A stretch of DNA of 58,125 nucleotides. Source: Bacteroidia bacterium (GTDB taxonomy: Bacteria > Bacteroidota > Bacteroidia > Cytophagales > Flammeovirgaceae). The notes under the pieces are model-generated. The model was not told the DNA's origin. It saw only the letters and a program-made list of their open reading frames with translations, and did not search any database. This document shows, piece by piece, positions 51,396 to 58,125 of the stretch. The position numbers and the translations under genes were made by a program. The first letter of the stretch is position 1. Every line of letters begins with the position of its first letter. Location of the stretch: assembly GCA_030425505.1 (NCBI GenBank), contig JAUIAB010000019.1, forward strand, positions 1-58,125. The letters run 5' to 3'.

Positions 51396-53102
51396 TCAAC
51401 TTGCAATCTTATAAATAATAGCACTTGAAGGGTTTAAGTTTAGTGGAATACCAAACTTGATTACTTGTTCTTTACTTAAGACTAATGTCTTTTCTACTGA
51501 AGGGAACTGTTGAATAAACTGTAGTTGTTTTTTCTCTTGAGCTTCTTGTGCATTCCAAAAAATGACTGGAATTCGAAGAGAAAACAGTTGGCTTTTGCTT
51601 CTATCAAAGTTGCAAGCAATTAAATACGTGTAAGAGCCGTATTTTTTCTTTTTATATTTTAAATAGCATAAAACTTTTGTTTTATCAAAGCCATTTGTAA
51701 CATTATCGCTATACTCATCTAAAAAAAGAGTGTCCCCTGTTATAACAGAAGAAACTTGCGACCCCGTAACAACACGCCTCAATAATTTTTTATATAAAAT
51801 TCTTAACTTTTTCTCTTTTTCAGATAGCTTATTACCATTAAAATACCCCTTCCCCATCCATCTCTGGATGCTTGGAACATTCCAGTAGTCAAAAATGGTA
51901 GTTCTGCCATCATCACTACTATACCCCGACTCTCCGCTTGCACTCTCTCCCAACTCCTGCCCTCCGTAAACCATTATATGGCTATCTGGCAAGGTACACA
52001 TAGCTACCATAGCTGGAATAGCTGCGACAGAGTCTCCCAAAAATTCTTTTGAAGCTAAACGTACTTCGTCATGGTTTTCCAGAAAGTGTAAAAGGTTATT
52101 TTCAAGTCCTTTTAAGCTCTGCATTATACCTCTCAGAGAAGTCAGCTCTTTTTTACCAAGTAAAATATCTCTCATAGAGTCATACCACCCCGTCTTATCG
52201 TATATCAAATCAAATTTTGCCTGGTTGATTAGGTCATGGTAATTGGAAATAGCATAAGCCTCTCCAATAAACTGTATATTTGGAAACAATGACTTCACTT
52301 CTTCAATTACCCACTTCCAAAACTCTATTGGAATCATCTCTACCATATCACAGCGAAAGCCATCTACTCCTTTACCTGCCCAAAAGAGCAAAACTTCCCG
52401 CATCTCAAACCAAATAGCAGGAATCTTTTCTAAATATTCTTTCTCACCTGTGTGATGGTTTACTCCATAGTTTAATTTTACCGTATCGTACCAATCATTG
52501 GCAGAGGGTTTGGCGGTAAAACTGTCGTTGCCAGATGCTTTTGCCGGAAACTCCTGATAGTCAACTTCTTTACCATCAGGAATCTCTAAACTTTCTCCAT
52601 TGATGTAATAAAAGGCATTATCAATATCATACTGATCCTTTTTATCGCTGCTTCCCAATACCTTTCCACTTCTGTCTAACCCTTTATACGTTCTGGCTAC
52701 ATGGTTAGGAATGAAATCAATAATTACTTTTAATTCGTTTCGATGCGTTCGAGCAATCAATCTTTCAAACTCCCAAATTCTCTTTAAAGGATTCTCTGCC
52801 AAGTCAGGGTCAACGTCAAAAAAGTCTTTTACCGCATAGGGAGATCCTGCTTTTCCCTTTACAATGGATTGCGGATCAGCACTTAAACCATAATTACTAT
52901 AATCTGTTGTGGTTGAATGGCATAAAACTCCAGTGTACCACACATGAGATACTCCCAGCTTTTTAATTTCTCTTAATGCAGCTTCGTTAATATCCTCAAA
53001 TTTTCCAACACCATTTTCCTCAATACTTCCATTCTTGATTAGGTTTTCTTTTTTATTTCCAAAAAGCCTTACGAAAAGCTGATATATGACTTGCTTGAAC
53101 AA
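51396..53102 (-). CDS. GH13 alpha-amylase-family glycosidase
   Basis: The 568-residue enzyme shows the four GH13 regions: VIIDFIPNHVART (region I), GVDGFRCDMVEMIP with the nucleophile Asp (II), FIGEAYAIS with the acid/base Glu (III) and FLENHDEVRLAS with the stabilising Asp (IV). No signal peptide is visible, so it is probably cytoplasmic and acts on imported or stored alpha-glucans. The C-terminal 120 residues form the beta-sandwich domain. It stands alone; the TOMM regulator follows 172 bases downstream on the same strand. Confidence 0.92.
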   Translation of the reverse strand: MFKQVIYQLFVRLFGNKKENLIKNGSIEENGVGKFEDINEAALREIKKLGVSHVWYTGVLCHSTTTDYSNYGLSADPQSIVKGKAGSPYAVKDFFDVDPDLAENPLKRIWEFERLIARTHRNELKVIIDFIPNHVARTYKGLDRSGKVLGSSDKKDQYDIDNAFYYINGESLEIPDGKEVDYQEFPAKASGNDSFTAKPSANDWYDTVKLNYGVNHHTGEKEYLEKIPAIWFEMREVLLFWAGKGVDGFRCDMVEMIPIEFWKWVIEEVKSLFPNIQFIGEAYAISNYHDLINQAKFDLIYDKTGWYDSMRDILLGKKELTSLRGIMQSLKGLENNLLHFLENHDEVRLASKEFLGDSVAAIPAMVAMCTLPDSHIMVYGGQELGESASGESGYSSDDGRTTIFDYWNVPSIQRWMGKGYFNGNKLSEKEKKLRILYKKLLRRVVTGSQVSSVITGDTLFLDEYSDNVTNGFDKTKVLCYLKYKKKKYGSYTYLIACNFDRSKSQLFSLRIPVIFWNAQEAQEKKQLQFIQQFPSVEKTLVLSKEQVIKFGIPLNLNPSSAIIYKIAS

Positions 53103-53191
53103 CTAACTACTTTTAAAGTTTTACGACAATAATTTCTTTTGCAAGTTAGAAAAGACTATCTTTTTGTTAAATCCTAGATTAAAAAACTTCT

Positions 53192-53269
53192 AATGAAACA
53201 GACCTTGTCTGATTTAAAATGGAGACACACATGAAGCAATGATTAAGATGTGTAACAAATAAACTAGGA
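53192..53269 (+). repeat. 78-nt structured element, copy B, before xer
   Basis: This copy starts AATGAAACAGACCTTGTCTG, ends AAACTAGGA and matches copy A (29801-29878, minus strand) at 69 of 78 positions with no gaps. It ends 18 bases before the recombinase ATG, against 20 bases before nadE for copy A. CAGAC-CTT-GTCTG can form a hairpin, and here ACACAT...ATGTGT a second. A 13-codon frame (MKQTLSDLKWRHT) is present. Confidence 0.8.
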
Positions 53270-53287
53270 CAAATGAAATGATATAGA

Positions 53288-54154
53288 ATGGTTGAAAGCT
53301 TTAAGTCTTATATTCAGAATGAAAAACGATATAGTGCGCACACTGTAAATATTTATATATCTGACATTCAGCAGTTTGAAAAGTATATTAGCACTTCATT
53401 TACTACTACACTCAAAGATTGTACTCGAAACCACATTCGATCCTGGATTATTTCTTTAAAAGAAGATCAGCTTTCTGAAAAGTCTATCAATAGAAAAATA
53501 GCCTCTCTTAAATCTTTTTTCAAGTTTCTTCAGATAAGAAATATACTTAGTTCAAACCCTGCTCAGGAAATTAAGTCTCTGAAAACAGAAAAGAAAACTC
53601 CCAATTTTATTAAACAACAAGAAGTAGACGTAATTTTTGACTCTAGCAATTTTACTTCCGATTTTGAAGGGAAAAGGGATCAGCTGATTATTACTCTACT
53701 TTACGCTACAGGGATTAGAAGAGAGGAGTTGATAAATATAAAGCTAGAAGATGTCAATACGAGCAGCAATACCATTAAGGTATTTGGTAAGAGAGCCAAG
53801 GAAAGGATCATTCCTTTGCCTATCAAAGTTCTAAAGCTAATTGAAAAGTACAAAGGCTTACTTCCTGATAAAACCTGCCCATTTCTTATTCAAACAAGCA
53901 GTGGTAAGAAGTCTTACCCTATGCTTATTCAAAGAACTGTCAAAAAATACTTATCGCTATTTTCTTCTACAGATAAAAAATCCCCACATACTCTGAGGCA
54001 TTCTTTTGCTACACATTTACTCAATGAAGGCGCTGACTTAAATGCAATTAAAGAACTTTTAGGTCACGCTAATCTATCTGCTACACAGATATACACACAC
54101 AACTCTCTGAAAAGACTCAAAAAAATATACGAACAAGCGCATCCAAAGTCCTAA
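53288..54154 (+). CDS. XerC/XerD-type tyrosine recombinase
   Basis: Xer recombinases resolve chromosome dimers at dif sites. The 288-residue protein has an N-terminal SAM-like core-binding domain (YIQNEKRYSAHTVNIYISDI) and a catalytic domain with the first Arg in LLYATGIRREELINI, HTLRHSFATHLL with His/Arg, LGHANLSATQ with the second His, and the nucleophile Tyr in IYTHNSLKRL. The length and placement before hpf fit the chromosomal Xer of Bacteroidota rather than a phage integrase. No att-like repeats were seen nearby. Whether to name it XerC or XerD cannot be decided here. Confidence 0.9.
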   Translation: MVESFKSYIQNEKRYSAHTVNIYISDIQQFEKYISTSFTTTLKDCTRNHIRSWIISLKEDQLSEKSINRKIASLKSFFKFLQIRNILSSNPAQEIKSLKTEKKTPNFIKQQEVDVIFDSSNFTSDFEGKRDQLIITLLYATGIRREELINIKLEDVNTSSNTIKVFGKRAKERIIPLPIKVLKLIEKYKGLLPDKTCPFLIQTSSGKKSYPMLIQRTVKKYLSLFSSTDKKSPHTLRHSFATHLLNEGADLNAIKELLGHANLSATQIYTHNSLKRLKKIYEQAHPKS

Positions 54155-54241
54155 TAATTTACGTTGTATTTTATTGTATTGGTTAGTAACTTATAGAATT
54201 ACTAATTAAGTGATTTTTTAATCTTTTAAACGAATAAAAAA

Positions 54242-54547
54242 ATGAAATTGCAAATCCAATCTATTCATTTCGATGCAGACCAAAAGTTATTAGATTTTAT
54301 ACAAAAAAAAGTAGATAAATTGGAAACTTTCTATGATAGAATAACTGATGGAGAAGTTTTCCTCAAATTAGAAAAAGGCAGCCACGGAAAAGAAAATAAA
54401 GCGGTAGAGATTAAAATAAATTTACCTGGAGATACTTTATTTTCTAAAGAAATTAATCATTCTTTTGAAGCGGCAACGGATGAAGCAGTAGAGTCCCTGA
54501 GAAGACAGGTGAAAAAACACAAAGAAAAGCTCTTTGCTAAAGTCTAA
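54242..54547 (+). CDS. hpf: Ribosome hibernation-promoting factor (short HPF/RaiA)
   Basis: The 101-residue protein (MKLQIQSIHFDADQKLLDFI, KVDKLETFYDRITDGEVFLK, and the end ATDEAVESLRRQVKKHKEKL) is a short-form HPF that binds the 30S decoding region and silences ribosomes in slow growth. In many Bacteroidota it follows xer and precedes a tRNA-tuf cluster; here xer is 87 bases upstream but a strong terminator and an unknown gene follow instead. Confidence 0.94.
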   Translation: MKLQIQSIHFDADQKLLDFIQKKVDKLETFYDRITDGEVFLKLEKGSHGKENKAVEIKINLPGDTLFSKEINHSFEAATDEAVESLRRQVKKHKEKLFAKV

Positions 54548-54576
54548 AGACTCTTAAGTACTCAATATGTTGTTAT

Positions 54577-54618
54577 AAAAGCAGCTAAGTAGTTGAATGC
54601 TATTTAGCTGCTTTTTTT
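54577..54618 (+). terminator. Intrinsic terminator after hpf
   Basis: AAAAGCAGCTAA (54577-54588) pairs with TTAGCTGCTTTT (54604-54615) in a perfect 12-bp stem with a 15-base loop, and the 3' arm runs into a T-rich tail (seven T in all). It should end the xer-hpf transcript. Confidence 0.9.
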
Positions 54619-54679
54619 ATTGTCAGACAACATTTTTACCAGCTTTTATCGTTTAATAAATAACTAACCGTCTAATGAT

Positions 54680-55396
54680 ATGGAAAGTTTGAAAGACAAT
54701 TGGTTATCCGAAGGACTTGTTGATTTTGAGTACAAAAAATATATAGTCCTAGCCTATTTAAAATCTATCCGAAAAAACTTTGGAGAAAAGAAACTGTATC
54801 CTTTTTTCAGCGATCTGGTATTTCACTATAAAAACCTATTAAAGGTTAGAAGCAATAAGGATATTATCTATGACAGTTTCCCAAAAGAGATCAGCAAAGC
54901 AGACTTTCAAAAGCTAAAGCTGAGCTATAAAAAAATGATAGACGATGACGAGCTGATGAAAGAGTTGGAAGAAATAGTATTGTACGCAATCCCCCAGTTT
55001 GAGATAGCAATGAATGAGGGAAAAGAAATTTATGATTTGGTTGAAGAAAATATAGAGCTTGAGCCTGTAGGTATTAGCCCACTATCGAATGATGAAGGGT
55101 ATATTTTTTTGAGTGAGGTTAAGACTACAGATCTTAAAGTGTTTAACTATAAGCTTACCATTTTCGAAAGTGTTAATGAGAAATTCAGAGGTATTAATAT
55201 TACTTTTTTAGAAAAAGTAACCAAAGGGATAGGCAATACTTATGAATCTATCAAGCTAAATATTGTAAAAAAGTATAAGCATCTTCCTAATCCTGCTACG
55301 TATCTTATTCACTCCAAACTCCCCTGCCCTTTTGAGGAAACGCTTTTCCCTATTGCCAAAAGGATTTTCTTGAAGCACCTTAGCCAGGCTGCTTAG
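54680..55396 (+). CDS. Hypothetical protein
   Basis: The 238-residue protein starts MESLKDNWLSEGLVDFEYKK and has no signal peptide or membrane helix. A helical N-terminal half (YIVLAYLKSIRKNFGEKKLY, YKKMIDDDELMKELEEI) is followed by a beta-rich half (EPVGISPLSNDEGYIFLS; FNYKLTIFESVNEKFRGINI). It appears full length with a clean start, but I do not recognise a family. The gene begins 61 bases after the hpf terminator, so it probably has its own promoter. Confidence 0.7.
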   Translation: MESLKDNWLSEGLVDFEYKKYIVLAYLKSIRKNFGEKKLYPFFSDLVFHYKNLLKVRSNKDIIYDSFPKEISKADFQKLKLSYKKMIDDDELMKELEEIVLYAIPQFEIAMNEGKEIYDLVEENIELEPVGISPLSNDEGYIFLSEVKTTDLKVFNYKLTIFESVNEKFRGINITFLEKVTKGIGNTYESIKLNIVKKYKHLPNPATYLIHSKLPCPFEETLFPIAKRIFLKHLSQAA

Positions 55397-56048
55397 TTAT
55401 CTTAGTTCTATTTTTAAACTAAGAAAAATCATAGCGTATACGATGCGTTATATTTTAGATCCTGGTTTTCACCAGAATGACAAACTATGGTTATTAAATT
55501 TAAAGTAGCGAGGGAAGGCAAAATCGTGATGGATGCGAAGGCAAGTGCGGTTGGAATTATTTTGCCTAGATTTTTTGCCTACTTTTTTAGCAATGGAAAA
55601 AGTAGGAGCCCAGCGGCTTGAGCGTAATAAATATAGCTAAAAGATAAGTTAGATAAATGGTCTTCAGGGAGTAATTAGCTATGTAATATAGAAATTAAAG
55701 ACATTCTCTAATTTTCCAATCAAATAAATTTTGGCAAAAACCTTTAAGAAAAAAATACCCCCTCCATTACTTTTTATATTCATTTCTTTTCAAAGATGAA
55801 AAGAAACGAACCAAAGAAAAATCTTAAAAATTTGAACGCTCTACGGCTTTTCATAGGAACTCTCTACCTTCGAGAACGCCAAATTTTTGACGCTCCCCTC
55901 ATCAAATATCAAGCAATTTACTTGACTTAATTATAGCTGAAGGTATATATTCTAAATAGACTTTTATTGACTAGTAAAAACTTGGTTTTGAGTAATTGTG
56001 CTTAAATTGCTATTCGGTACTTAAGCTCAATCAAGCAGTTCTGAAGTA
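55397..56048. repeat. Noncoding region with three hairpins resembling dispersed Bacteroidota repeats
   Basis: No gene is visible in these 652 bases. Perfect hairpins are CTGGT-TTTC-ACCAG (55462-55475), CCTACTTTTT...AAAAAGTAGG (10 bp, 55578-55606) and TTTCTTTTCA-AAGA-TGAAAAGAAA (10 bp, 55783-55806). CTTAGTT...AACTAAG (55401-55423) is a weak terminator for the preceding gene. The sequence around the second and third hairpins (GCCTACTTTTTTAGCAATGG; GAAAAGAAACGAACCAAAG) looks like intergenic repeats that I remember seeing dispersed in Bacteroidota genomes and often mis-annotated as short proteins. A genome-wide copy count would settle this. Confidence 0.5.
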
Positions 56049-57407
56049 ATGAGTCAAGATCAGGAAAAAAATAGTATCCTTCTTTTTGAAGAAGCTGTAG
56101 ATAGTCAAGATGCTAATGCGATTCAAAGTTTAGCCCAAGAGATGCATCCAGCAGATTTTGAGGAGATATTTCCTGAGTTCTCTCTGGAAAATCAGCGGTT
56201 TATTATCGATACGTTACCACTAAAGTCTTCCGCACTTATCTTATCCAACCTCGATGAAGACGATGTTAAGACAATATTAAAGGAGAAAGACCCTCTCTTC
56301 ATCTCTAAGCTTATCAACTACCTAGACTCTGACGATGCTGCGGATATTCTTCTTTCTTTTCCGGTAAAAACGAGGGAAGAGGTCATCGCAAACATTGAAG
56401 ATAAGGAGTTTGCAGAGAATATTATCGACCTCCTCTATTACGAAGAAGACTGTGCTGGTGGCCTCATGGCGAAGGAGTTTATCACTACCAATATTAACTG
56501 GACGGTGAAGGAGTGTATTGAAGAAATACGAAGGCAGGCAAAAAGGGTGGAAAAAGTTCTTACTGTTTATGTGGTAGACGACCAGGGTATTTTGCAAGGA
56601 AGGGTTTCTTTGAAGAAGATTATTCTGTCTAAAGACGATGTTAAGATCAAAGATATTTGCATTCCCAATATTCACGCTGTCCAAACTTACGATTCTGACG
56701 AAGATGTTGCCGATATGATGCAGAAGTACGACCTTGAGGTTGTGCCTGTTGTCAATGTGCAAGGTAAGCTGATGGGTAGAATCACTATCGATGATATAGT
56801 GGATGTAATTACGGAAAATGCAGAAGTAGATCAGCAATTGATGGCTGGTATCTCAGAGAATATTGAAGCTAGCGATACTATTTGGATGATTACCAGAGCC
56901 CGCCTACCCTGGTTAATTATTGGCATGGCAGGAGGTTTACTTGGGGCAAAGTTTATTGGGCTATTTGAGAGAGATTTGGCCATCATTCCAGCAATGGCAT
57001 TTTTTATACCGCTTATTACTGCTACTGGGGGGAATGTTGGTATTCAGTCTTCTACTATTATTGTGCAAACTTTGGCCAGTAGCGGCGAATTCCTTGGAAA
57101 GAAAAGAAAGCTTTTTGCAAAATCATTTTCTGTAGCTATTATTAATGGTTTAGCCATAGCTATTCTTGTTTTTCTTTTCAATATTGCTTTTTCTTCTTTT
57201 TCTATGGCAGCAATTGTATCAATATCTCTCTTTTGTGTTGTTATTCTTGCCTCTACTATGGGTACTCTTACTCCTTTAGTGCTCAATCGATTTAATATTA
57301 ACCCAGCCTTGGCTTCTGGCCCTTTTATTACTACTACCAACGATTTGCTCGGCTTAGCTGTCTATTTTTTAACAGCACGTTTGCTGTTGGGTGTTGGTAT
57401 TGGATAA
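56049..57407 (+). CDS. mgtE: Magnesium transporter MgtE
   Basis: MgtE is a Mg2+-gated magnesium channel of the inner membrane. The 452-residue protein has the N-terminal helical domain (AQEMHPADFEEIFPEFSLEN), two CBS domains (VYVVDDQGILQGRVSLKKI and LEVVPVVNVQGKLMGRITID), the plug helix, and five transmembrane helices starting RARLPWLIIGMAGGLLGAKF and including ATGGNVGIQSSTIIVQ with the conserved pore GGNxGxQ motif. Length and order are standard. It ends at a hairpin shared with the convergent gene. Confidence 0.95.
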   Translation: MSQDQEKNSILLFEEAVDSQDANAIQSLAQEMHPADFEEIFPEFSLENQRFIIDTLPLKSSALILSNLDEDDVKTILKEKDPLFISKLINYLDSDDAADILLSFPVKTREEVIANIEDKEFAENIIDLLYYEEDCAGGLMAKEFITTNINWTVKECIEEIRRQAKRVEKVLTVYVVDDQGILQGRVSLKKIILSKDDVKIKDICIPNIHAVQTYDSDEDVADMMQKYDLEVVPVVNVQGKLMGRITIDDIVDVITENAEVDQQLMAGISENIEASDTIWMITRARLPWLIIGMAGGLLGAKFIGLFERDLAIIPAMAFFIPLITATGGNVGIQSSTIIVQTLASSGEFLGKKRKLFAKSFSVAIINGLAIAILVFLFNIAFSSFSMAAIVSISLFCVVILASTMGTLTPLVLNRFNINPALASGPFITTTNDLLGLAVYFLTARLLLGVGIG

Positions 57408-57410
57408 ATA

Positions 57411-57436
57411 GAGGGCTTAATTTCTGTAAAGCCCTC
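57411..57436. terminator. Hairpin between convergent mgtE and the right-edge gene
   Basis: GAGGGCTT (57411-57418) and AAGCCCTC (57429-57436) form a perfect 8-bp stem with a 10-base loop a few bases after the mgtE stop. No strong T-run follows on the plus strand; CTATTTATCC follows on the minus strand. It probably serves both convergent genes. Confidence 0.6.
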
Positions 57437-57450
57437 CACTAAATCTTTTC

Positions 57451-58125
57451 TTATCTGCTATTCGCATCTGCCATGAACATTCTCATATTAAAGTTACTTC
57501 CTATGCTATAACCAGCTATAGATGTTGGCCAACCAGGCACTTCTATTTGCCAGGGTTGACTTAAGTAGCCATAGTTTGTTTGCATATTAAAAGGAATTAC
57601 ATTTCCTAAACCAGTAAAGTTACCTGGGTTCACTTTAAAAGTTTGAGGAGTAACTAAACCTGTTGCAGTAAAGGTTGATGTTCCATTCCCGTTAAAGGTC
57701 AATGCCGTATTAAAAGCAGCAGCTGTTTCCATACCCGAAGATATGGCTAATACATCTCCTGCTTGCGCCTGGGCTCTCATCGCTAGTGATGCAGCAGTTA
57801 TGCTCAACTCTGTAGTGTATCCATCAATCGCCCAAGGGGAATACCAAACTGTATTTACCGTTCCTGCGTAATTTGCTGCTGCGTATACAATTATAGGAAT
57901 GGAAGCAGTTATATGATCTAAAGAAGCATATATTGTTAAAGTTCTTCCTACAGGTCTTCTATTCCCCTCTCCATCAGGAGCTGGATCTAACTGAGGAGGG
58001 GTATCGTTATTTTGATTAGGTTCAGGCTCACGCAAATCCCTAGGACCAGCGAGAGGAGGTCCCTGCCAGTGCGTAGCATCAGCGTATGGCTCAAACCAGT
58101 GGTTCGGTGTAACCCTAGTCTCATC
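57451..58125 (-). CDS. Unrecognised protein, N-terminus off the right edge
   Basis: The frame is open from the right edge (DETRVTPNHWFEPYADATHW) to a TAG at 57451, about 224 residues. An internal TTG at 58035 is not needed as a start. A Pro/Asp/Asn-rich linker (EPEPNQNNDTPPQLDPAPDG) is followed by a domain rich in Ala, Thr, Gly and Asn (HITASIPIIVYAAANYAGTV) that looks beta-structured and extracellular, ending FNMRMFMADANSR. It has fewer Lys than its neighbours and a somewhat more GC-rich start. I do not recognise a family, and the missing N-terminus prevents any statement on export. Confidence 0.6.
   Translation of the reverse strand, partial: DETRVTPNHWFEPYADATHWQGPPLAGPRDLREPEPNQNNDTPPQLDPAPDGEGNRRPVGRTLTIYASLDHITASIPIIVYAAANYAGTVNTVWYSPWAIDGYTTELSITAASLAMRAQAQAGDVLAISSGMETAAAFNTALTFNGNGTSTFTATGLVTPQTFKVNPGNFTGLGNVIPFNMQTNYGYLSQPWQIEVPGWPTSIAGYSIGSNFNMRMFMADANSR

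Noticed and set aside
53288..54154. Phage or integrative-element integrase
   Set aside because: It has standard Xer length, hpf follows directly, and no attachment-site repeats or phage genes are nearby.
56322..56837. 171-codon minus-strand frame inside mgtE
   Set aside because: The plus strand encodes the conserved CBS domains of MgtE over the same bases.
1..58125. CRISPR arrays, prophage, complete insertion sequences, rRNA genes
   Set aside because: No regularly spaced short repeats, cas genes, transposases, capsid genes or rRNA sequence were seen on reading the window.

Overview
The window looks like chromosomal DNA from a member of the Bacteroidota, most likely a Cytophagales-type marine or soil bacterium; the order is an inference. 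The evidence is two type IX secretion (T9SS) cargo proteins (one type A and one type B C-terminal domain), a TonB-dependent receptor with a carboxypeptidase-regulatory-like N-terminus, a DUF3467 protein, a DnaG with a degenerate zinc finger, AT-rich intergenic DNA with weak Shine-Dalgarno signals, and a TTG-N19-TAnnTTT-type promoter before dnaG.

Layout. 1-4.9 kb (minus strand): a RelE/HigB-type toxin cut by the left edge, a TPR-like protein, a small membrane-protein gene broken by one stop codon, and an overlapping pair of a GT-C-type membrane glycosyltransferase and an FAD oxidoreductase. 5-10.5 kb: aroB-coaE-tilS, DUF3467, a NlpC/P60 lipoprotein, tRNA-Ala(GGC) and an unrecognised 480-aa protein. 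10.7-23.1 kb: a hybrid histidine kinase, an acidic unknown protein, secG, a giant type B T9SS protein with about five 160-aa repeats, and the Fe-S genes nifU and mrp separated by a VapBC-like module whose toxin is frameshifted. 23.3-30.3 kb: dnaG, a two-component system and nadE. 30.4-42.3 kb: a membrane-stress-type locus (membrane SpeE, J-domain protein, PspA, then DUF4178 and a lipoprotein) interrupted on the opposite strand by a 1505-aa type A T9SS protein, followed by ogt.

42.3-51.2 kb (all minus strand) is the most interesting region: a thiazole/oxazole-modified microcin (TOMM, linear azol(in)e-containing peptide) cluster. In transcription order it holds a small HTH regulator, a 35-aa precursor peptide with eight consecutive cysteines plus a ninth, an E1/ThiF-like leader-binding protein, a YcaO cyclodehydratase ending in PxPxP, a SagB-type FMN dehydrogenase, an ABC ATPase and permease, an M50-type membrane protease, a TPR protein and a TonB-dependent receptor. 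The precursor is followed by a long stem that pairs fully only in minus-strand RNA. The linkage of a streptolysin-S-like polycysteine precursor to its own M50 protease and outer-membrane receptor in a Bacteroidota genome is the best candidate for an undescribed system here.

51.4-58.1 kb: a GH13 amylase-family enzyme, a Xer recombinase, hpf, an unknown protein, a 650-base noncoding stretch with three hairpins, mgtE, and a protein open at the right edge. A 78-nt element at 29.8 kb (before nadE) recurs at 53.2 kb (before xer), in the same orientation and at nearly the same distance from the start codon (69 of 78 positions identical).
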